Shown piece by piece: positions 27,941-33,690 of a stretch of DNA of 33,690 nucleotides. The DNA comes from Pseudomonas sp. GTDB lineage: Bacteria; Pseudomonadota; Gammaproteobacteria; Pseudomonadales; Pseudomonadaceae. How positions within the stretch are numbered: position 1 is the stretch's first letter; each line of letters opens with the position of its first letter. The notes under the pieces are model-generated. The model had not been told where the DNA came from. It did no database searches and saw nothing but the letters and a program-made list of their open reading frames with translations. The DNA is taken from the NCBI RefSeq assembly GCF_030696055.1, contig NZ_JAUYNP010000197.1, positions 1-33,690 on the forward strand, read 5' to 3'. A program made the position numbers and the translations under genes.

Positions 27941-28777
27941 TTAGAGCAATAGGGTCCACAGCGCGAAGAGGGCGTACCAGAGCACGGCGGCGCGTACCAG
28001 CAACTGCCACAGCTCGTCCAGGCTGCTGACACCCAGCTCGCCGATGACCGGCTCGGGTGTCTCGCTGGCGGCACGCCCGGTGTTGATCACCAGTTGCGCC
28101 GCACTGATATCCCAGCTGAGCAACTCGTGCAGCAAGGCCCGGCTGACCGCCGCAAAGTTGCCGACCAGGGCGAAACTGGCGGCCAACACCCGCACCGGCA
28201 GCCAATCGAAGCCATGTCGCACCTGCACCGCACGCTCGCGCAAGGCGGGCTGTTCGGCATGTTCGGCGGTCAAGGCGAGCAAGCGATAGGCCAGCGCGGC
28301 CAGTGGGCCGAGCAGCGCATACCAGAAGATCACCGCAAAAAAGCTTTGGTAGGCCTGCCACACCAAGTGCCCCTGCACTCGCTGCAGCAGCGCGCCCTCC
28401 TCTTCGGCCTCAAGCCCCAGATCGCGGCGGGCCACCAGATAAGCGGCCTCCGCATCGCCACGGCGCCAGCTGTCGCGAAAAGGCCCCAGCGCCGCCTGCA
28501 AATCGCCCCGACCCAGACTGTAAATCACCACCAGCAGATGCACCGGCAGCGCCAGCCAGCCATAGGCCAGGGGCTCGAGCAGCACCAGCAGCAGGGCCAA
28601 GCCCGCCAACGGCACCAGCACCAACAGCGCCAGGACCAGCCAGGGCCGCGCCAGCCAATCGGCCTTATGCTCGATCCTGGCCAACAGGCGTAGCCAGGGG
28701 CCGTCCTGCTGGATATTGCTGCGCCATGCCGAGAACTTCTCGACCCAGAGCACCAGCAGTAGCACCAGAAAGCTCAT
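27941..28777 (-). CDS. ampE: Regulatory inner-membrane protein AmpE
   Basis: 278 residues. The N-terminal MSFLVLLLVLWVEKFS segment, hydrophobic segments near 45-80, 150-170 and 195-215, and a C-terminal hydrophobic helix (AAVLWYALFALWTLLL) indicate a polytopic inner-membrane protein. AmpE is encoded with AmpD in enterobacteria and pseudomonads and modulates beta-lactamase induction; its biochemical activity is not settled. It starts 9 bp after the ampD stop, with its AGGAG ribosome site touching that stop, so translation is coupled. Confidence 0.93.
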   Translation of the reverse strand: MSFLVLLLVLWVEKFSAWRSNIQQDGPWLRLLARIEHKADWLARPWLVLALLVLVPLAGLALLLVLLEPLAYGWLALPVHLLVVIYSLGRGDLQAALGPFRDSWRRGDAEAAYLVARRDLGLEAEEEGALLQRVQGHLVWQAYQSFFAVIFWYALLGPLAALAYRLLALTAEHAEQPALRERAVQVRHGFDWLPVRVLAASFALVGNFAAVSRALLHELLSWDISAAQLVINTGRAASETPEPVIGELGVSSLDELWQLLVRAAVLWYALFALWTLLL

Positions 28778-28786
28778 GATTTCTCC

Positions 28787-29338
28787 TTATTTATTCAGCA
28801 GCGCGCGGCGCAGACGCAGCCAGTCGAAAGCCGGACCGGGATCGGTCTTGCGCCCCGGCGCTATGTCACTGTGACCACAGATACGCTCCACAGTGAGCGC
28901 GGGATAGCGCTCTTGCAACAAGCGGATCAGCTCGACCAGAGCGCTATATTGCCCATCGGTAAATGGCAATTCATCGGTGCCCTCCAGCTCTATCCCCAGG
29001 GAAAAGTCGTTGCAGTTGTCCCGTTCGGCGAAACGCGACTGACCGGCATGCCACGCACGCTCATCGCAGGAGACTAACTGGGTGATGGCGCCGTCACGCT
29101 CGATCAAGAAATGCGCGGACACCTGCAGGCTGGCGATAGTGGCGAAGTAGGGATGTTCATCGGCGCAGAGACGGTTCTGGAAGAACTCCTGCACCTTGCC
29201 GGTGCCGAATTGGCCAGGTGGCAGGCTGATGTTATGGATCACCAGCAGGGAAACCTCCGCCTGCGGGCGCGCATTGAAGTTGGGGGATGGGCAGTGGCGA
29301 ATGCCGTGGCACCAGCCACTGGCGGAATCCAGTTGCAT
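28787..29338 (-). CDS. ampD: 1,6-anhydro-N-acetylmuramyl-L-alanine amidase AmpD
   Basis: 183 residues, cytosolic, the usual AmpD size. It removes the peptide from anhydromuropeptides during cell-wall recycling and so keeps AmpR-driven beta-lactamase genes off; loss of AmpD commonly gives high AmpC expression. The zinc ligands are H35 (VIHNISLP), H156 and D166 (ICGHSDIAPGRKTDPGP), and the conserved lysine is K164. The CHGIRHCPSPNFNARP start and SLGIELEG are family blocks. No signal peptide is present, which separates it from the exported AmpDh2/AmpDh3 paralogues. AAGGAG lies five bases before the ATG. It is the first gene of ampDE. Confidence 0.96.
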   Translation of the reverse strand: MQLDSASGWCHGIRHCPSPNFNARPQAEVSLLVIHNISLPPGQFGTGKVQEFFQNRLCADEHPYFATIASLQVSAHFLIERDGAITQLVSCDERAWHAGQSRFAERDNCNDFSLGIELEGTDELPFTDGQYSALVELIRLLQERYPALTVERICGHSDIAPGRKTDPGPAFDWLRLRRALLNK

Positions 29339-29393
29339 AAAGGCTCCTTGAACGAGCCCTCACTCTAGAACAGCCGGCCCACAGGGCCAAGCA

Positions 29394-29561
29394 CTAGGAG
29401 CCTGTCGGACTTAACGCTGTTCTACTGCGGAAAGCCGGATTTGGTCATTTTTCGCGCTCTTTTTCGTTAAATAGAGCGACTATTCTCCTCAAAAGAGCGC
29501 AAAAACTGCCGCAAACCGGACTTTCCCTCGCTACGAACGGTCAAGCCCGACAGGCTCCTAG
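29394..29561. repeat. MITE-like palindromic element C (168 bp)
   Basis: A perfect 15-bp terminal inverted repeat (CTAGGAGCCTGTCGG at 29394-29408, complement at 29547-29561) encloses an inner perfect repeat (GCGCTCTTTT at 29454-29463, AAAAGAGCGC at 29491-29500). The outermost CTAG may be a target duplication. The end sequence GAGCCTGT is shared with element A, but the core (TTTCGTTAAATAGAGCGACT) differs. It occupies half of the 330-bp gap between ampD and the DUF1631 gene; the rest shows nothing I can name. Confidence 0.75.
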
Positions 29562-29668
29562 GGCAGGGAATTTGCCGCCCCACTGGCGGTGCAAACGGGG
29601 CAGCCAAAATAGCGGGCAAACGCCTTCGGCAGGGTGCTCGCGCACAACTACGAGACCGGCCTTAGGGC

Positions 29669-31990
29669 TTAGGTGTTCTTCAGCTTGCGCAGATTGCCGA
29701 TCACCGACTCCAGGGCGCGGTCGAACAACAAGGCATCATCCAGCAAGCGAATGGCGCCGCGGCGGAATTCAACCGCCAAGCCCATGCGGGTCTTTTCCAA
29801 TACCTTCATGCCGGTGCGATTGACGAAAACGTACTTGCCGGTCGGCTTGATCACGGCCGCCAACTTGCAGCGCAGCTTGTGCTCTTCGTCTTCCTGAAAT
29901 TCGACCCAGCTGCCGACCCGCAGGCTGTCCACCTGCAGCAGCGCTTCATCGTCATCCGCCAGGCTGACTTCCACCTCCGCCATTCTGGCCTCGCCCGGCA
30001 CCAGCAGGACGATTTCCTCGACCACCTCGACCATGGCCGGCTCTTCTGCTGGCAACTCTGGCGGCAGCTCCAGCAAGGGCAGCGCAATCGCGCTGCTCGC
30101 CTGCGGCTGCTTATCCTCATCCAACGCTAGCGGTTGCTCGACATTCGCAGGTTCTGGCTCGGGTTCAGGCTCTGGCAGCGCGCGCTTGAAGCGCTGGAAC
30201 GCCTGCACATGCAAAGCCTCCAGCTGACTGAAGAATTCGCCCGTGGAGAAAGGATCGAAGGCCGCACTGGACATGCCTTCACGCAGCGCCTTGAGCAGGC
30301 CGGGCACCAGTTCCAGCAAGCGCATGCGCGCCTCTGGGTCCTCATGCGCCTCGACGCTCCACACCAGGTCATCCATGGTCGCCAGGGCCGCCTGCCACTC
30401 GGCCGACTGCACCCCATGCTTCAGACAGGTGAGCATCAGCACCTTGCTCCAGGCTTCCTGCAGCAGGCGCACCACCACTTCCGGCAAGGTCTTGCCGAGC
30501 AACCGCTGATTCAGCGCCTGCTCAACCTCGCGCCGCGCCAGTGCGGCCCTGGCGCTGCCCTCTTCGGCATCGCGGGTACGCTGCTCGAGCAACTCGCTGC
30601 GGCGCCGTTCATCGCCGGTAAAGGCCAGGAAGTCGGCCAGCAACTCGGAAAAGATCACCGGATCGTCGATAAAGTCATTGAGCAGGCGCTGTACCACCTG
30701 TTCGATCTTCTGGTACAGGCTGTCGCGCTGGGTATCATCCTGATCGCCCCAGCCCAGGGCAGCCGAAGCGATCTCATTGAGCAGCCGTCGGGCCGGATGG
30801 CTGCCCCGGCTGAAGAAGGTCTTGTCGATCACCGCGACTTTCAGCATGGGAATCTGCAGACGACCGATCAGGGCCTTGAGGGAGTCCGGCAAGGTGCGGT
30901 CATCGAGAATGAACTCGAACAACATCGACACCAGATTGATCACGTCCTCATCCACTTCGCCGACCACACGCACCTTGCCGGCCTTGACGCTGGCACGCAC
31001 CAGCAGGTTTTCCAGCTGCGCGCGCAGGTCGAAATCATCGCTCGCCTGAACCGGCACCCCCTGCTGCATATGGGAGAGCAAACGCATCAGATCGTTGCTG
31101 GAAATCGGCCGCGCATCGGCGGGCCTATTACGTCGCGGCACTGAGCTGCCGCGGGCTTGCGCCAGCAACTCCTGCAGAGCGCCAAAGACTTCCTTGACCC
31201 CCTCATCCGCATAATCCGCGCCCGACTGCGCGGGCGGCTCATCCGCCACGCTGGCGGCCGAGACACTGGGCCGCGAGTGGTTGCGCCGCTGCGGGGCCGA
31301 CCTCAGCTCAGGCAATACCCCGGCCTCGACCAGGACCTGATTGGCCTCGGCGTATAACTGATCCAGATCTGCCAATACATACTTCTCAAACAGCTTGAGG
31401 ATGATCAGCTTGACCTTGATCTCCACCCCCAGGCTGCTGCACGCCTCGAGGAAAAACTCACAGAGCAGCGTAGGGCCGAGGGGATTGCTCTTATCGTCGA
31501 GCTTTTTGCTGACCATGGCATTCAAGCGCGTGGTCAGATGATGCAGGGCCGTACCGTCACGGCTCATCACCTTGGCGACCATGGCGTCTAGCGCCACGGC
31601 CTCTTCCAGCGCATCGTTCTGCACCAGTGCCAAGGTGTCGAACGACACCGCATCCAGAGGCGCCGACCTGCCGATTTCGTATTGATTGAGGGTGGTAAAG
31701 GACTCGAAAACCTTGTGCAGAAAGCCACGCTCGATATTTTTGCGCTTCAGGCGCAAATCGCGCATGGTCTCGAAAAATGCGTTCTGCTCGGTATTACTGG
31801 TGGCGCGATCGGCCATTTCGAACAGCGTATCGTCCGCATTGTCGAATAGCGCCTGCAATGCCGTTCTCAGCTGCTGCGCCGCTTTGTCACGCACATTAGT
31901 CAGCGCCACGGGCAGTCTTCCTACCGGCGAGATGGGCGATTGCTCAGTGGCCACCTTGTTCAGGTGCACCACGTTCGCGTCAGTTTTCAT
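29669..31990 (-). CDS. DUF1631-family protein of unknown function
   Basis: 773 residues with no signal peptide or membrane segment, so cytosolic. The N-terminal 240 or so residues are helical with the DUF1631 pattern (LFDNADDTLFEMADRATSNTEQNAFFETMRDLRLKR). A variable linker, more helical sequence, and an acidic, glutamate/proline-rich stretch near residues 610-690 follow. The last 80 residues form a compact beta-rich unit (LRVGSWVEFQEDEEHKLRCKLAAVI, KYVFVNRTGMKV) that resembles a PilZ-like or SH3-like barrel, though I see no clear c-di-GMP motif. Old annotations as thymidine phosphorylase are not supported. AGGAG lies seven bases before the ATG. The same gene type is next to ampD and nadC in P. 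aeruginosa as I recall it. Function unknown. Confidence 0.85.
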   Translation of the reverse strand: MKTDANVVHLNKVATEQSPISPVGRLPVALTNVRDKAAQQLRTALQALFDNADDTLFEMADRATSNTEQNAFFETMRDLRLKRKNIERGFLHKVFESFTTLNQYEIGRSAPLDAVSFDTLALVQNDALEEAVALDAMVAKVMSRDGTALHHLTTRLNAMVSKKLDDKSNPLGPTLLCEFFLEACSSLGVEIKVKLIILKLFEKYVLADLDQLYAEANQVLVEAGVLPELRSAPQRRNHSRPSVSAASVADEPPAQSGADYADEGVKEVFGALQELLAQARGSSVPRRNRPADARPISSNDLMRLLSHMQQGVPVQASDDFDLRAQLENLLVRASVKAGKVRVVGEVDEDVINLVSMLFEFILDDRTLPDSLKALIGRLQIPMLKVAVIDKTFFSRGSHPARRLLNEIASAALGWGDQDDTQRDSLYQKIEQVVQRLLNDFIDDPVIFSELLADFLAFTGDERRRSELLEQRTRDAEEGSARAALARREVEQALNQRLLGKTLPEVVVRLLQEAWSKVLMLTCLKHGVQSAEWQAALATMDDLVWSVEAHEDPEARMRLLELVPGLLKALREGMSSAAFDPFSTGEFFSQLEALHVQAFQRFKRALPEPEPEPEPANVEQPLALDEDKQPQASSAIALPLLELPPELPAEEPAMVEVVEEIVLLVPGEARMAEVEVSLADDDEALLQVDSLRVGSWVEFQEDEEHKLRCKLAAVIKPTGKYVFVNRTGMKVLEKTRMGLAVEFRRGAIRLLDDALLFDRALESVIGNLRKLKNT

Positions 31991-32101
31991 TGCGAGTCTC
32001 CTGCAGACTGCCCCTCTTGGGCGAACCGATCTGCACAGCGGTCAACTGGACGTCATCCGTAACGTCAAAGCCGTGGCGTCAATATTTTAAGAAGTAAAGT
32101 C

Positions 32102-32129
32102 ATTATAGGGATGCACCCACGCATACCAA
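32102..32129 (-). promoter_or_regulatory. Candidate sigma70 promoter of the DUF1631 gene
   Basis: On the minus strand TTGGTA (32129-32124) and TATAAT (32107-32102) are 16 bases apart, about 110 bp before the DUF1631 start codon. The rest of the 387-bp gap up to nadC shows only a small TGACCCAGGTCA palindrome at about 32149-32160. Confidence 0.55.
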
Positions 32130-32321
32130 GTCGACTTCTCTTCCAGACATGACCCAGGTCACAGATGTAACGCTGCAGCTTCCCAACGGTTACTGCCTGC
32201 GCGCATGCCCAGCCAATTGGCCTGCCGCAGACAACCGCCCAAGGAAACCCTCACCCAACTAGCATAGCCCCATAAAGACCGACGACCATTGCCGCCGGCG
32301 CCAGCAGAGCCTGCAATCGCG

Positions 32322-32350
32322 CTGCACGAGCACGCGCCAATCCCTATAAT
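32322..32350 (+). promoter_or_regulatory. Candidate sigma70 promoter of nadC
   Basis: A perfect -10 TATAAT (32345-32350) has CTGCAC 17 bases upstream as a weak -35 and a GC-rich discriminator (CGGCGC). The nadC start codon is 28 bp downstream, with ACGGAG as ribosome site. Confidence 0.55.
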
Positions 32351-32377
32351 CGGCGCATTCAGCTAACGGAGCCCGTC

Positions 32378-33226
32378 ATGCCCAACCTCACCCTTGCCGA
32401 CCTCAGCAGCGAAATCGAGGCCAACGTGCGCCGCGCCCTGGCAGAGGACATAGGCAGCGGCGACATCACCGCGCAATTGATCCCCACCGAACGCCTGGCC
32501 CGCGCCACCATCATCACCCGTGAAGCGGCGGTGATTGCCGGCACCGCCTGGGTCGACGCCGTATTCCGCCAACTCGACCCGCGCGTCGCCGTGCACTGGC
32601 AAGTCCGTGACGGCGCACGCGTCAGCCCCAACCAGCCACTGTTCTACCTGGAAGGCCCGGCCCGCGCCCTGCTCAGCGGCGAACGCAGCGCCCTGAACTT
32701 CCTGCAAACCCTGTCCGCCGTCGCCACCCGCTGCCAGCACTACGCCGACCTGGTGCAAGGCACCGCAGTCAAACTGCTCGACACCCGCAAGACCCTGCCC
32801 GGCCTGCGCCTGGCGCAGAAGTACGCAGTCACCTGCGGCGGCTGCCACAACCACCGCATCGGTCTGTACGACGCCTTCCTTATCAAGGAAAACCATATAG
32901 CCGCCTGCGGCGGCATAGCCGCCGCCGTGCAAGCCGCGCACAGGATAGCGCCTGGCAAGCCGGTGGAAGTCGAAGTGGAAAGCCTGGCAGAACTGCAGCA
33001 GGCCCTGGAGGCCGGAGCCGACATCATCATGCTCGACGAACTGACCCAGGACGAAATGCGCCAAGCCGTCGCCCTCACCCAAGGCCGCGCCAAACTGGAA
33101 GCCTCGGGCGGGATCAACGACAGCACCTTGCGCGCTATTGCCGAGACAGGGGTGGACTACATTTCGATTGGCGCGCTGACCAAGGATGTAAAGGCGGTGG
33201 ATTTGTCGATGCGGCTGAGCCTGTAA
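32378..33226 (+). CDS. nadC: Nicotinate-nucleotide pyrophosphorylase (quinolinate phosphoribosyltransferase)
   Basis: 282 residues, the standard NadC length. It condenses quinolinate with PRPP to give nicotinate mononucleotide, CO2 and pyrophosphate in de novo NAD synthesis. Signature motifs are EDIGSGDIT near the N-terminus, [66 protein letters not shown] and the C-terminal phosphate site ([30 protein letters not shown]). It appears monocistronic. nadC immediately before pilA is the arrangement found in P. aeruginosa. Confidence 0.97.
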   Translation: MPNLTLADLSSEIEANVRRALAEDIGSGDITAQLIPTERLARATIITREAAVIAGTAWVDAVFRQLDPRVAVHWQVRDGARVSPNQPLFYLEGPARALLSGERSALNFLQTLSAVATRCQHYADLVQGTAVKLLDTRKTLPGLRLAQKYAVTCGGCHNHRIGLYDAFLIKENHIAACGGIAAAVQAAHRIAPGKPVEVEVESLAELQQALEAGADIIMLDELTQDEMRQAVALTQGRAKLEASGGINDSTLRAIAETGVDYISIGALTKDVKAVDLSMRLSL

Positions 33227-33324
33227 ACCTCAAGCAAGGCAAGGCGCAACCGCGAAGACTGCAGCTCCTGCGCGAACGACAACTTCATGATCAATTAGCT
33301 GGAAATAACCAGCAGGCAAATTCA

Positions 33325-33366
33325 GGGTGACATTTTTGGGCATATAACCCTCCAAAAATGTCACCC
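33325..33366. repeat. 15-bp perfect inverted repeat upstream of pilA
   Basis: GGGTGACATTTTTGG (33325-33339) and its exact complement (33352-33366) flank 12 A/T-rich bases. It could be the nadC transcript end (no T-tract follows) or a binding site for the pilA activator PilR, because its right arm carries TGTC and another CTGTC follows 16 bases later. The rest of the 304-bp gap holds the pilA promoter and leader. Confidence 0.6.
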
Positions 33367-33449
33367 CCGCACCACATATCTGTCGCCCCCTGGCAGCGAG
33401 CGCCAAGCAGAGGCCAACTGATACCGCTCAAGATTCAGAAATCACGCCC

Positions 33450-33464
33450 TGGCACACCCCTTGC
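33450..33464 (+). promoter_or_regulatory. Sigma54 (RpoN) promoter of pilA
   Basis: TGGCAC-N5-TTGC matches the -24/-12 consensus exactly, with GG and GC 12 bases apart. Transcription would start near 33475, leaving a leader of about 55 bases. RpoN with the PilS-PilR system drives pilA in pseudomonads. Confidence 0.9.
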
Positions 33465-33530
33465 TTTAGCCAATACAGGAATAAAATTGTTCCTATCTAT
33501 TTCGCTAGACCCAGCCCTTGGAGCAAGAAT

Positions 33531-33690
33531 ATGAAAAAGGTACAACAAGGCTTTACGCTGATCGAACTGATGATCGTGGTTGCGATCATCGGCATCCTGG
33601 CCGCCATCGCTATTCCGGCCTATCAGGACTACACCATCCGTGCCCAGGTGACCGAGGGCATGTCTCTGGCTTCCGGCGTGCGCACCGCCG
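33531..33690 (+). CDS. pilA: Type IV major pilin PilA (3' end beyond window)
   Basis: Only the first 53 codons are present. The short basic leader MKKVQQG is followed by the prepilin-peptidase site G/F and the class IVa pilin helix [20 protein letters not shown], with E5 of the mature protein intact. PilD would cleave after G7 and methylate F1. The helix continues as [17 protein letters not shown], typical of group II-like pseudomonad pilins. GGAG lies seven bases before the ATG. The variable head and disulfide loop are outside, so the pilin allele cannot be classed. The sigma54 promoter upstream and the nadC neighbour support the major pilin rather than a minor pilin. Confidence 0.95.
   Translation, partial: MKKVQQGFTLIELMIVVAIIGILAAIAIPAYQDYTIRAQVTEGMSLASGVRTA

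Noticed and set aside
29669..31990. Thymidine phosphorylase annotation sometimes attached to DUF1631 proteins
   Set aside because: No phosphorylase motifs are visible in the sequence.

Overview
The window looks like chromosome of a Pseudomonas-group gammaproteobacterium. The evidence is GC-rich coding, Pseudomonas-type REP sequences with a REP-associated transposase, a fold-III ornithine decarboxylase, a sigma54-type pilA promoter, and a gene order I recall from P. aeruginosa: dppDF, piuB/piuA/piuC, speC, a chemotaxis receptor, ampE/ampD, a DUF1631 gene, nadC, pilA. That synteny is from memory, not a database search.

Left third (1-9403). The end of a dipeptide ABC-transporter operon (dppD, dppF) is followed by a probable two-component pair: an HD-GYP response regulator and a GAF histidine kinase, separated by a 140-bp palindromic element. 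A convergent, A/T-richer ankyrin/kelch gene follows, then the 5-oxoprolinase genes pxpA, pxpB and pxpC on the minus strand.

Iron region (9465-18891). piuA (TonB-dependent siderophore receptor), piuC (2-OG/Fe dioxygenase) and piuB (membrane flavoreductase) run on the minus strand from a promoter overlapped by a Fur-like palindrome. A second TonB-dependent receptor lies to the right on the plus strand with its own Fur-like site. It sits between intact speC and a decayed copy of the last quarter or less of speC, so the receptor is flanked by direct repeats of speC.

Middle (19464-27883). This block is absent at this place in the P. aeruginosa order as I remember it. It has a diheme cytochrome c of the peroxidase/RoxA-like kind, prfC, a RAYT transposase framed by REP sequences, a TatD hydrolase, a chemotaxis receptor (which belongs to the syntenic backbone) and a ROK sugar kinase.

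Right third (27941-33690). ampD-ampE (muropeptide recycling and beta-lactamase signalling), a DUF1631 gene, nadC, and the first 53 codons of the type IV pilin gene pilA. A textbook -24/-12 promoter precedes pilA, with a 15-bp perfect inverted repeat upstream of it.

The most unusual non-coding content is a set of MITE-like palindromes at 3566-3705, 21356-21495 and 29394-29561. The first two are both 140 bp with nearly identical nested geometry, but their arm sequences differ in a compensating way. I saw no tRNA, rRNA or CRISPR array.
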